From Kineococcus aurantiacus (lineage in GTDB: Bacteria; Actinomycetota; Actinomycetes; Actinomycetales; Kineococcaceae), in the NCBI RefSeq assembly GCF_013409345.1, contig NZ_JACCBB010000001.1, positions 2,976,001-3,040,000 of the forward strand: DNA of 64,000 nt, given 5' to 3'. The notes beneath the pieces are model-generated. The model saw only the letters and a list, made by a program, of their open reading frames with translations. It made no database searches and was not told where the DNA came from. Shown here piece after piece: positions 1 through 9,362 of this stretch. The position numbers and the translations under genes are program-made. Each line of letters starts with the position of its first letter. The first letter of the stretch is position 1.

Positions 1-597
1 CAGGACGGCGACGAGCACGAACAGGGCCCCGCCGATCGCCGAGCCGGGCTCGGCGAGCTCGCGCCACACGGACTTGCGGCGCTCGACGGCGATGGAGACG
101 GCCGACAGCACCGTGTCGGCCAGGTAGTAGGTCGCGGCCCCGGCCAGGACGGAGAGCAGCTTGGCGGGGCTGACGGGCTCCTGGACCCCCGCGCCGGTCA
201 CCACGAGCGTGGCCAGCAGGGACGACAGCATCGAGGAGCCCGCGTTGAAGACGCGGCTCTGCCAGGAGCGGCGGTCGACCAGGTAGGCCGGGAGCGCGGC
301 GAGGGTCCACGCCAGCAGGGCCAGCGGCGGCTCGTAGCCGGTCAGCAGGAAGAAGAGCAGCACCGGCGCGAACGGGACGTAGATGCCCGAGGCCATGCCC
401 GTCACCATGAGCGGGAAGCGGGTCAGGACCACCGCGACCGGCACGGTCACGGCCAGCGCCGTCAGCAGACCGGTGTCCGCGCCCTCCGCGCGCCACCACA
501 GGCCCGCGCCGACGAGGACGACGAGGCCCAGCGCGAACACGGCACCGTCCAGCAGTGCCGAGGCGCCCGGACGGCGCCGGGTTCGGTCAGTCCCCAC
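1..597 (-). CDS. Partial multi-pass membrane protein, N-terminal part
   Basis: Reading leftward from a GTG at 597 the frame is open to the window edge (199 codons). It is very hydrophobic, with about five or six predicted membrane segments. A conserved-looking stretch around residues 100-110 contains Arg-Val-Phe-Asn-Ala-Gly-Ser after the third or fourth helix. That pattern recalls membrane sensor regions in front of HD-GYP or GGDEF domains in actinobacteria, but the output domain would lie outside the window, so this is only a guess. An ATG slightly upstream in another frame runs into a stop after six codons, so the GTG is the best start. It is divergent from purS. Confidence 0.6.
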   Translation of the reverse strand, partial: MGTDRTRRRPGASALLDGAVFALGLVVLVGAGLWWRAEGADTGLLTALAVTVPVAVVLTRFPLMVTGMASGIYVPFAPVLLFFLLTGYEPPLALLAWTLAALPAYLVDRRSWQSRVFNAGSSMLSSLLATLVVTGAGVQEPVSPAKLLSVLAGAATYYLADTVLSAVSIAVERRKSVWRELAEPGSAIGGALFVLVAVL

Positions 598-638
598 GTC
601 CCCCCATCGGCAGGGACGGGCGCCCCCTTGAGCGGCGG

Positions 639-644
639 TAACCT
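639..644 (+). promoter_or_regulatory. Possible -10 box of the purSQL operon
   Basis: TAACCT fits the actinobacterial TAnnnT -10 pattern and lies 39 bases before the purS start, in the only gap between purS and the divergent membrane gene. No convincing -35 box is visible. A short G5/C5 hairpin follows in the leader. Confidence 0.3.
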
Positions 645-682
645 GGGGGTCGCCGATCCCCCTCCCCGAAGGAGCGCCGCGC

Positions 683-949
683 ATGGGCCGCGTCGTCATC
701 GACGTCATGCCGAAACCCGAGATCCTCGACCCGCAGGGGAAGGCCGTCGTCGGCGCCCTGCCGCGGCTGGGCTTCGACGTCTTCACCTCCGTCCGCCAGG
801 GCAAGCGCTTCGAGCTGGAGGTCGAGGGGGACGTCACCCCCGAAGTCCTGGCGCAGGCGCGCCGGGCGGCCGAGACGCTGCTGTCCAACCCGGTCATCGA
901 GGACGTCGTGAGCGTCCGCGAGGCCGACACCGCCGAGGTCCAGGCGTGA
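683..949 (+). CDS. purS: Phosphoribosylformylglycinamidine synthase subunit PurS
   Basis: PurS is the small subunit that joins PurQ and PurL into the FGAM synthase complex (FGAR + ATP + glutamine to FGAM), cytosolic purine synthesis step 4. The 88-residue product starts Met-Gly-Arg-Val-Val-Ile-Asp-Val and has the typical PurS order: a strand, a Lys-Pro-Glu-Ile-Leu-Asp-Pro-Gln-Gly motif near residues 11-19, and a C-terminal Asn-Pro-Val-Ile-Glu strand. The length is normal for the family. An AAGGAG ribosome site lies at 669-674. The stop overlaps the purQ start (GTGA), so the three genes are translationally coupled. Confidence 0.95.
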   Translation: MGRVVIDVMPKPEILDPQGKAVVGALPRLGFDVFTSVRQGKRFELEVEGDVTPEVLAQARRAAETLLSNPVIEDVVSVREADTAEVQA

Positions 950-1619
950 AGGTCGGCGTCGTCACCTTCCCCGGCTCCCTCGACGACGGCGACGCCCGCC
1001 GCGCCGTGACCCTCGCCGGCGGCGAGGCCGTGGCGCTGTGGCACGCCGACGCCGACCTGCGCGGCGTCGACGCGGTCGTGCTGCCCGGCGGCTTCTCCTA
1101 CGGCGACTACCTGCGCTGCGGGGCCATCGCCCGGTTCGCCCCGGTCATGACCGAGGTCGTGCGCGCCGCCGAGGGCGGGATGCCCGTGCTGGGCATCTGC
1201 AACGGCTTCCAGGTGCTGTGCGAGTCGCACCTGCTGCCCGGTGCGCTGGTCCGCAACGACCACCAGAAGTTCCTCTGCAAGGACCAGCGGCTGCGCGTGG
1301 AGTCCACGGCCACCGCCTGGACCGCCGACTTCACCGCCGGGCAGGAGATCACGATCCCGCTGAAGAACGGCGAGGGCGGGTTCGTCGCCGACGAGGCGAC
1401 CCTGGACCGCCTGGAGGGGGAGGGCCGCGTGGTCTTCCGCTACCTGGGCGGCAACCCGAACGGCTCGCTGCGCGACATCGCGGGCATCAGCAACGAGCGC
1501 GGCAACGTGGTGGGCCTCATGCCGCACCCCGAGCACGCCGTCGAGGAGCTCTTCGGTCCCGGGCTGGACGGCCTCGGCCTGTTCACGTCGGTGCTGAAGG
1601 CCGGACTGGGGGCGATCGC

Positions 1620-1623
<4 letters not shown>
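946..1623 (+). CDS. purQ: FGAM synthase glutaminase subunit PurQ
   Basis: Class I glutamine amidotransferase that releases ammonia from glutamine for PurL. The 225-residue product has the nucleophile Cys85 in Gly-Ile-Cys-Asn-Gly-Phe-Gln, and the His/Glu of the triad near 194 and 196 in Pro-His-Pro-Glu. The N-terminal Pro-Gly-Ser-Leu-Asp-Asp and the Pro-Gly-Gly-Phe-Ser-Tyr-Gly-Asp motif are characteristic. The open frame extends 318 bases upstream, but the GTG at 946 overlaps the purS stop, matches the family N-terminus and gives the usual length. The stop overlaps the purL start (GTGA at 1620). Confidence 0.95.
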
Positions 1624-3935
<2,312 letters not shown>

Positions 3936-3945
3936 CGAGGGTCAC

Positions 3946-3977
3946 GAGGGGCCGGTCCGTCCGCGGACCGGCCCCTC
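3946..3977 (+). terminator. Rho-independent-type hairpin after purL
   Basis: A perfect 14-bp stem (GAGGGGCCGGTCCG at 3946-3959 and its complement at 3964-3977) with a TCCG tetraloop begins 11 bases after the purL stop. There is no long T tract, which is usual for actinobacterial terminators. It may also serve the convergent TetR gene. Confidence 0.85.
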
Positions 3978-3996
3978 CGTCGTCCCCGGGCCCGGG

Positions 3997-4017
3997 AGCA
4001 CTCCGGTGATCAAGCAC
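3997..4017. repeat. Copy of a 16-bp repeat unit, about 1.3 units
   Basis: One full unit AGCACTCCGGTGATCA at 3997-4012 is followed by five bases of the next (AGCAC). The reverse complement is TGATCACCGGAGTGCT. The same unit, with one base changed, occurs three times in tandem at 51766-51813. The TGA stop of the neighbouring TetR gene lies inside this copy. Confidence 0.6.
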
Positions 4018-4585
4018 GGGCGGGCGGGGCGAGGGTGGCCCGCAGCTCGGCGAAGGTCTCGTGCAGGACCTCCGGCATGGCGCGCTCCTCGCCCTCGCGC
4101 ACCCAGGTCTCGAACGCCACCTGGAACACCGTGGTCGTGGAGTGCGCGAGCAGGCTCGCGGCCGGTTCGCCGACGCCCCGTCCCCGCAGCGCCGCGGCGA
4201 CGGCCTGGGCGAGGGTCGCCATCTTCAGCTGCTCGCGCTCGGCGAGGGCGGGGTGGGCCTCGACGACGGCCGCCCGTTGTCGCGCCCAGGGCCGGCGCTC
4301 GGCGGGGAAGAACCCGGCGGAGGCCTCCAGGGCGTCGGCGGCCAGCTGCACGGGGTCGGTGGCGGGGGAGTTCTCCACGGCGTCGGTGAACATCGCCAGG
4401 AGGCGGTCGCTGCCGGCGAAGAGGGCCTCGCGCTTGTCGGCGAAGTGGCGGAAGAAGGTGCGGTCGGTGACGCCGGCGCGCTCGGCGATCTGGGACACCG
4501 TCGTCTGGTCGTAGCCCTGCTCGGCGAACAGCTCCAGGGCTGCTGCCTGCAGCCGCTCGCCGGATCCGGGTGCCCATCGCGCCAT
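4010..4585 (-). CDS. TetR/AcrR family transcriptional regulator
   Basis: A 191-residue repressor with the TetR N-terminal helix-turn-helix at about residues 13-58, ending in Val-Thr-Asp-Arg-Thr-Phe-Phe-Arg-His-Phe. The ligand-binding C-terminal half is variable and gives no clue to the ligand. The ATG at 4585 is 85 bases from the divergent SDR gene at 4671. The gap holds two inverted repeats that probably form its operator, so regulation of itself and of the SDR gene is likely (inference). Its stop codon falls within the 16-bp repeat at 3997-4017. Confidence 0.88.
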   Translation of the reverse strand: MARWAPGSGERLQAAALELFAEQGYDQTTVSQIAERAGVTDRTFFRHFADKREALFAGSDRLLAMFTDAVENSPATDPVQLAADALEASAGFFPAERRPWARQRAAVVEAHPALAEREQLKMATLAQAVAAALRGRGVGEPAASLLAHSTTTVFQVAFETWVREGEERAMPEVLHETFAELRATLAPPARA

Positions 4586-4601
4586 GGCTCACATCCTAGG
4601 T

Positions 4602-4652
4602 GATGACAGAACCTGACATCGTGGTCTACCGTGATGTCACATCCCGACATCA
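4602..4652. promoter_or_regulatory. Paired inverted repeats, probable TetR operator
   Basis: TGATGTC at 4632-4638 and GACATCA at 4646-4652 form a perfect 7-bp inverted repeat with a 7-base spacer. A weaker copy, GATGACA at 4602-4608 and TGACATC at 4614-4620, lies 32 bases upstream. Both are in the short gap between the divergent TetR and SDR genes. Confidence 0.6.
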
Positions 4653-4670
4653 CATCTCAGGAGGTTTACC

Positions 4671-5558
4671 GTGCGCGTCTTCATCACCGGTGCGTCCGGC
4701 TGGATCGGCTCCCACACCGTCGACGAGTTCCTCGCCGCCGGTCACGAGGTCCTCGGCCTCGCCCGCTCCGACGCCTCCGCCGCCCGGCTCGAGGCCCGCG
4801 GCGCGAAGGCCCTGCGCGGCGACCTCGACGACCTCGACTCGCTGCGCGAGGGCGCCCGTTCCACCGACGGCACCGTCCACCTCGCCAACAAGCACGACTT
4901 CGTCAACCCCGCCGTCTCCAACGCGGCCGAACGCGCCGCGGTGCAGACCCTCGGCGACGAGCTCGAGGGGTCCGGCCGTCCGTTCCTCGTGGCCAGCGGG
5001 CTCGGGGGCATCGTCGAGGGCCGCCCCGTCACCGAGGACGACGTCAACCCCTCGGTGGGACCGGACTCCTTCCGCGGCGGGTCCGAGCGCCTCGCCCTCG
5101 ACTACGCCGACCGCGGCGTGCGGGCCGTCGCGGCCCGCTTCGCCCCCACCGTGCACGGCACCGGCGACCACGGGTTCGTCGCCTCGCTCGTCGCGGCCGC
5201 CCGCGCCGCGGGACGTTCCGGCTACGTCGGGGACGGGTCGAACCGGTGGTCGGCCGTGCACGTCACCGACGCCGCCCGCGCCGTCCGGCTCGCCGTCGAG
5301 GGCGCCCCCGCCGGGACCCGGCTGCACGTCGTGGCCGAGGAGGGCGTCCCCACCCGGGAGATCGCCACCGCGATCGGCGAAGGGCTGGGCCTGCCCGTCG
5401 GGTCCGTCGACCCCGACCGCGCGACGGAGGACATCGGCTGGATCGGGTTCTTCTTCGGGCTCGACCTCGCCGCCAGCAGCGCCGCGACGCAGGCGCTGCT
5501 GGACTGGCACCCGGCCGGCCCGACCCTGGCCGACGACCTGCCCGGCTACCTGGCCTGA
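4671..5558 (+). CDS. Atypical extended SDR, NAD-dependent epimerase-like oxidoreductase
   Basis: The 295-residue protein opens with a Rossmann motif Thr-Gly-Ala-Ser-Gly-Trp-Ile-Gly at residues 6-13. An Asp-Leu-Asp-Asp cofactor loop follows near 50-55, then a substrate half with Ala-Pro-Thr-Val-His-Gly. The usual Tyr-x-x-x-Lys pair is not evident: the matching place reads Phe-Arg-Gly-Gly-Ser-Glu, so it may be an atypical SDR. AGGAGG at 4659-4664 sits six bases before the GTG start. It is divergent from a TetR gene that probably controls it. The substrate cannot be told from sequence. Confidence 0.85.
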   Translation: MRVFITGASGWIGSHTVDEFLAAGHEVLGLARSDASAARLEARGAKALRGDLDDLDSLREGARSTDGTVHLANKHDFVNPAVSNAAERAAVQTLGDELEGSGRPFLVASGLGGIVEGRPVTEDDVNPSVGPDSFRGGSERLALDYADRGVRAVAARFAPTVHGTGDHGFVASLVAAARAAGRSGYVGDGSNRWSAVHVTDAARAVRLAVEGAPAGTRLHVVAEEGVPTREIATAIGEGLGLPVGSVDPDRATEDIGWIGFFFGLDLAASSAATQALLDWHPAGPTLADDLPGYLA

Positions 5559-5642
5559 CCCCGCCCCGCGGGGCCCGGCGGACGCGGGTGCCGCGCGGCG
5601 GGCGGGGTGGAAGCGGTCGCCGATCCACGACAGGGTGGGGCC

Positions 5643-6344
5643 GTGCTGACCGTCGAGATCGCCGTCACCGACGTCGCGGGGGTCCGCGTCGCGCGGGCCG
5701 CCGGGGCGCACCGCCTCGAACTGTGCTCGGGGCTCGAGGTCGGCGGCCTGACCCCCTCCGTCGGGCTCGTCGAACGCGCCGTCGAGGCGGCCGGCCCGGT
5801 GGGCGTGCACGTCCTCCTGCGGCCGCGGCCGGGGGACTTCGTGCACGACGCCGACGAGTTCGCCGTCGTCCTGCGCGACGCCTGGGCCTGCCTGGACGCC
5901 GGGGCCGCGGGCCTCGTCGTGGGCCCGCTGCTGCCCGACGGCCGGTTCGACGTCGACGCCCTGCACCGGCTGCGGGAACTGGCCGGCGACGCCGAGCTCA
6001 CCGCGCACCGCGCTTTCGACGTCCACCCCGGCGTCGAGGAGAACGTCGCCACCCTGCTGGCCACCGGGGTCGACCGCGTCCTGACCTCCGGTGGGGCGGA
6101 CTCGGCCCACGACGGCACCGACCGCATCGCGCGCGCGGTCGCGGCCGTCGACGGCCGGATCACCGTCGTGGCCGGCGGGGGCGTGCGCCCGAACCGCATC
6201 GGCGAGCTCGTCGCGGCCACGGGCGTCACCGACGTCCACCTGTCCGCGCGCCGGCTCACCTACGAGGACACCGGGTTCGGGGCCCGCTACGAGGTCGACG
6301 CCGCGCTCGTCGACGCAGCCCTGACCGCGGCGGCGGCCGCGTGA
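5643..6344 (+). CDS. cutC: CutC family protein
   Basis: A TIM-barrel protein of 233 residues, of normal CutC length. It has the N-terminal Arg-Leu-Glu-Leu-Cys-Ser pattern with a following Gly-Gly-Leu-Thr-Pro-Ser (about residues 21-36), and the C-terminal Val-Val-Ala-Gly-Gly-Gly-Val-Arg-Pro strand. CutC was linked to copper handling in E. coli, but its biochemical role is unsettled. The GTG at 5643 has GGTGGGG just upstream and fits the family N-terminus better than an ATG 36 bases earlier. The stop overlaps the next gene (GTGA), so the two are co-expressed. Confidence 0.88.
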   Translation: MLTVEIAVTDVAGVRVARAAGAHRLELCSGLEVGGLTPSVGLVERAVEAAGPVGVHVLLRPRPGDFVHDADEFAVVLRDAWACLDAGAAGLVVGPLLPDGRFDVDALHRLRELAGDAELTAHRAFDVHPGVEENVATLLATGVDRVLTSGGADSAHDGTDRIARAVAAVDGRITVVAGGGVRPNRIGELVAATGVTDVHLSARRLTYEDTGFGARYEVDAALVDAALTAAAAA

Positions 6345-7234
6345 GCGCGCGCCTGCACGCCGACCAGGTGGACGTCGACGCCGCGCTCGTCCGCGACCTC
6401 GTCGCGGCCCAGTTCCCGCGCTGGGCGGACCTGCCCGTCACCGACCTGCCCTCGGCGGCCACGGTCAACGCCGTGTTCCGGCTGGGGGAGGAGCTCGTGG
6501 TCCGGCTGCCGCTGCGCGCCGAGGCCGCCCGGCAGGTCCCCGCCGAGCACGCGGCGGCCCGGGAACTGCTGGGGCGCACCCGCTTCCCGACCCCGCAGGT
6601 CGTCGCCGCCGGGGAACCGGGGGCCGGGTACCCGTTCGCGTGGACGGTCGCGCGCTGGATCGCTGGGACCCCCGCCGACGAGGTCGACACGACGGCGCTG
6701 GACGGGCTGGCCCTCGACGTGGCCGAGTTCGTCCGCGGCGTGCGGGACCTGCCGCTGCACGACCGCCGGTTCAGCGGGACCGGCCGCGGCGGGGACCTGC
6801 ACGCGCACGACGCGTGGGTGGGCGAGTGCCTGGACCGCAGCGCCGGCCTGCTCGACGTCGGCGCGCTGCGCGCGCTGTGGGCCCGCTACCGGGTGCTGCC
6901 GCACGTCTCGGCCGACGTCGTCACCCACGGCGACCTCGTCCCCGGCAACCTGCTGGTCGCCGACGGACGCCTCGCGGGGGTGCTCGACGTCGGCGGCCTC
7001 GGGCCGGCCGACCCGGCGCTGGACCTCATCGCCGGGTGGCACCTGTTCGACGGCCCGGCGCGCGAGCGGTTCCGGACCGCCTGCGCCGTGGAGGACCTGG
7101 ACTGGGTCCGCGGGCAGGCGTGGGCGTTCCAGCAGTCGGTGGGACTGGTGCAGTACTACGAGCGCACGAACCCGCGGATGAGCTCACTGGGTCGCCGGAC
7201 GCTGGAGCGCGTCCTGGCCGACCCCCTCGTCTGA
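6341..7234 (+). CDS. Aminoglycoside phosphotransferase/choline kinase-fold protein
   Basis: A 297-residue kinase-like protein. The catalytic loop His-Gly-Asp-Leu-Val-Pro-Gly-Asn is at 196-203. The metal-binding DFG-type motif reads Leu-Asp-Val-Gly-Gly-Leu-Gly-Pro-Ala-Asp-Pro-Ala near 213-226, so the Phe/Trp usual after Asp is Val. The N-lobe has Val-Asn-Ala-Val-Phe-Arg-Leu and a Val-Val-Arg-Leu-Pro strand. The family phosphorylates small hydroxyl compounds such as choline, homoserine or antibiotics. The substrate here is unknown and resistance should not be assumed. It overlaps cutC by four bases, and its 3' end overlaps the convergent membrane gene by 51 bases. Confidence 0.85.
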   Translation: MSARLHADQVDVDAALVRDLVAAQFPRWADLPVTDLPSAATVNAVFRLGEELVVRLPLRAEAARQVPAEHAAARELLGRTRFPTPQVVAAGEPGAGYPFAWTVARWIAGTPADEVDTTALDGLALDVAEFVRGVRDLPLHDRRFSGTGRGGDLHAHDAWVGECLDRSAGLLDVGALRALWARYRVLPHVSADVVTHGDLVPGNLLVADGRLAGVLDVGGLGPADPALDLIAGWHLFDGPARERFRTACAVEDLDWVRGQAWAFQQSVGLVQYYERTNPRMSSLGRRTLERVLADPLV

Positions 7235-7768
7235 GCGGCCCGGCCACCGGTACCCGCTCCACCACGCGGCGACGCCGCTGACGGCCGCGGCCAGCAGCAG
7301 CTGCCCGGCGGTGGGGCCCCACTCGGTGAAGGTCAGCCGCTGCCCGCCCCACGCCCGCCGGGCCGTCTCCTCGGCCGCGGTGAGGTCGGACAGCAGGTAG
7401 GCGCACGTCGCGGCCGCCGAGACCAGCGCCCAGGCCAGCCCGCCGGCCCCGAGGGCGAACACGGCGCCCCGGGCCGCGGGGACGCGGACCCAGCGGGGCA
7501 CCCCGCCGGCGACCGCGACGGCCAGGGCCAGGGTGGCGAGCGCCGTCACCGTCGACGTCCAGCCGGGTTCGTCGAGCCGCAGGACGGCGGCCCAGCGGTC
7601 CCCGGGTTCCAGCGGGTCCGAGGCCGCCGAGGACCAGCTGCGGACCAGGTCGTCGTCCTGGTAGGTGGTCACGGCGAGGGCCGCGGAGACGAGCGCCGGC
7701 AGCGCCGCGGCGACCAGGGCGCACCAGAACACCCACGACCAGCGCGTCCCGGTGCCCGGCCCCGTCAC
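7184..7768 (-). CDS. Membrane protein of unknown function
   Basis: 194 residues with about four predicted membrane helices: Ala-rich segments near residues 12-30, 65-85, 92-112 and 145-165. There is no recognisable domain. The GTG start at 7768 overlaps the stop of the upstream membrane gene (GTGA at 7765-7768), so they form a two-gene unit. The last 51 bases run under the end of the convergent kinase gene. The frame is open for some 770 bases further upstream, but that part is the antisense-like shadow of the Pro-rich repeats and looks non-coding. Confidence 0.7.
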   Translation of the reverse strand: MTGPGTGTRWSWVFWCALVAAALPALVSAALAVTTYQDDDLVRSWSSAASDPLEPGDRWAAVLRLDEPGWTSTVTALATLALAVAVAGGVPRWVRVPAARGAVFALGAGGLAWALVSAAATCAYLLSDLTAAEETARRAWGGQRLTFTEWGPTAGQLLLAAAVSGVAAWWSGYRWPGRSDEGVGQDALQRPATQ

Positions 7769-8595
7769 GTCGTCGGCCGGCGGTACCACGCGTACTCCTC
7801 CTCCGAAGGGGTCGGGAACCCGGCCGGGACGGGGTCGGGCGCGGGGTCGGTTCCGGGCTCGGGGGCGGGCGCGGAGCCGGGTGCCCGGACCGTCCCCTCG
7901 TCCTGCGCGTCGTCCCCCGCCCCGGGCTCCGCGGGGCCGGCTGCGGGGACGGTGTCGGGCGCGGGGTCGGGCGCGGGGTCGGGCGCGGTGTCGGGCGCGG
8001 GGTCGGGCGCAGGGTCGGGGGCCGGTGCGGGGGCGGCCGGTCCCAGCAGGACGACGGCGGCGAGGACGCCGAGCACGACGACGACGGCGTTCGCCGCCAG
8101 CGGCGCCCACCGGTCCACGAGCGGCGACTGGCTGCCGTAGTAGCCGGTCTCCTCCGGCGGCCGGTCCTGCGCGAGCAGCAGCACGACGGACGCGGCCCCG
8201 GTGGACAGCGCGCTGACGACCGCGCCCCCCACGGCCGTCCACCGCACGCCCCGGGTCAGCGGCCACCGGCCCCGGCCGGCGAGGTGCGCGAACGCGAGGG
8301 CCGTGACGACGGCCGCGGCGCCGAGGAAGGCGCGGTCGAAGCGCAGCGCGAACGCCAGGACGGACCACCGCTGCCAGAACGTCACGTCCGGCGGGGGAGC
8401 GGGGACCTGGTTGCCGTACTGGTCCACCTCGTAGTTCGAGAAGTACCGGACGTCGAGGGAGCCCGTCAGGACGCTCGCCGCGGCGAGGTCCGTGACGAGC
8501 GGGCCCAGCAGCGCCGCGAGGGCCAGGACCCACAGCCCCCACCGCAGGTGGCGGGGGGCCGGTGGGGCGGCCCGCTCGCTCTGCTCCTCGTCCAC
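7765..8595 (-). CDS. Membrane protein with a Pro-Ala-Pro-Asp repeat tail
   Basis: 276 residues. The first 190 hold about four membrane helices and an external-looking loop with Tyr-Phe-Ser-Asn-Tyr-Glu-Val-Asp-Gln-Tyr-Gly-Asn. Then comes a low-complexity stretch of about 75 residues made of Ala-Pro-Asp-Pro units, encoded by repeated GGGTCGGGCGCG-type DNA on the plus strand. The tail ends Glu-Glu-Glu-Tyr-Ala-Trp-Tyr-Arg-Arg. Such Pro-rich tails are typically unstructured spacers. The GTG start at 8595 is the first in frame. It is coupled to the next membrane gene. The function is unknown. Confidence 0.72.
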   Translation of the reverse strand: MDEEQSERAAPPAPRHLRWGLWVLALAALLGPLVTDLAAASVLTGSLDVRYFSNYEVDQYGNQVPAPPPDVTFWQRWSVLAFALRFDRAFLGAAAVVTALAFAHLAGRGRWPLTRGVRWTAVGGAVVSALSTGAASVVLLLAQDRPPEETGYYGSQSPLVDRWAPLAANAVVVVLGVLAAVVLLGPAAPAPAPDPAPDPAPDTAPDPAPDPAPDTVPAAGPAEPGAGDDAQDEGTVRAPGSAPAPEPGTDPAPDPVPAGFPTPSEEEYAWYRRPTT

Positions 8596-8628
8596 GCGCC
8601 CGAATCTAGGGGCTGCCCGGGCGGTGCG

Positions 8629-9117
8629 TCAGGCCTGCGCGAGGAACTCCGCGAGGACCTCGACGACGAGGGCGTGGTCGTCCTCCTGCGGGAGCCCGGA
8701 CACCGCGACCGCGCCGACGACGCCCACGCCCCGCACCCGCAGCGGGAAGGCGCCGCCGTGCGCGGCGTAGGCCCGCGGGTCCAGCCGGGACTGGGTGTCG
8801 AAGTCCCCGCCGTTGACCCGCCACTGGGTCCCGACGAAGTAGGACGAGCGGTTGAACCGGTCGACGACGTCCATCTTGCGCTGGGCCCAGGCGTCGTGGT
8901 CGGCGGCCGAGCCGGGCAGCGCGGCGTGGAAGAGGCGCTGGCCGTTGCGGCGGATGGCGATGGCGACGGGCAGGTCGCGGCTGCGGGCGCGCTCGACGAG
9001 CAGCCGGCCCAGCCGCCAGGCGTCGTCGTCGTCGAAGCGGTCCAGGACGAGGCGGTCCTCGTCGGCGGCGAGCCGGGCCAGCAGGTCGGTGTCGTGGGTG
9101 TCGTCGGTGGCGCTCAC
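8629..9117 (-). CDS. UPF0303/HbpS-like domain protein
   Basis: A 162-residue protein matching the UPF0303 family of the GlcG/HbpS (DUF336) fold. It has Val-Ala-Ile-Ala-Ile-Arg-Arg-Asn-Gly-Gln-Arg-Leu-Phe near residues 51-63, then Trp-x-x-Arg-Lys-x-x-Val-Val-x-Arg-Phe, and a Gly-Gly-Ala-Phe-Pro-Leu segment near the C-terminus. Some relatives bind haem or cobalamin, and yeast Ybr137w assists tail-anchored protein handling, but no role is fixed for bacterial members. It stands alone on the minus strand upstream of, and divergent from, the inositol transporter gene. Confidence 0.82.
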   Translation of the reverse strand: MSATDDTHDTDLLARLAADEDRLVLDRFDDDDAWRLGRLLVERARSRDLPVAIAIRRNGQRLFHAALPGSAADHDAWAQRKMDVVDRFNRSSYFVGTQWRVNGGDFDTQSRLDPRAYAAHGGAFPLRVRGVGVVGAVAVSGLPQEDDHALVVEVLAEFLAQA

Positions 9118-9226
9118 GGGGCTCCTCGGGGCGGGGTCGGTGGGACGGGCCGATCCTGCCCTGCCGCCGGGGCCAGGGGTTCCCGGGTGTCCCGGAGCCG
9201 GGTGACGGAGGTGTTGCTGAGGTAGC

Positions 9227-9252
9227 TTTGTCTTGACATTCTGACCAGCTCA
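9227..9252 (+). promoter_or_regulatory. Probable GntR operator in front of the inositol MFS gene
   Basis: TTTGTCTTGACATTCTGACC at 9227-9246 contains the half-site TGTCTTGACA (9229-9238). This matches sites at 11681-11690 and, inverted, at 26258-26267. TTGACA within it could also be a -35 box. It is 111 bases before the TTG start of the transporter. Confidence 0.5.
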
Positions 9253-9362
9253 CGCCTACCGTCCCTGGTGTCGCCACCGCCGGTGCCCGCGGTGGCCGCC
9301 TCCCCGGCCCGCGCGGACGACGGCCCGGGAGCGAGTGCGCGGGCCAGGACGAAGGAGTTCTC

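Noticed and set aside
383-631. Small plus-strand frame upstream of purS
   Set aside because: Ser/Arg/Pro-rich product opposite a membrane protein with normal third-position GC; no ribosome site.
6341-7234. Antibiotic resistance kinase
   Set aside because: Only the general phosphotransferase fold is visible. The family is large and the context (cutC) gives no sign of resistance.
7900-8030. Repeat array suggesting a regulatory DNA element
   Set aside because: The repeats keep reading frame and encode Ala-Pro-Asp-Pro units within a membrane protein, so they are coding.
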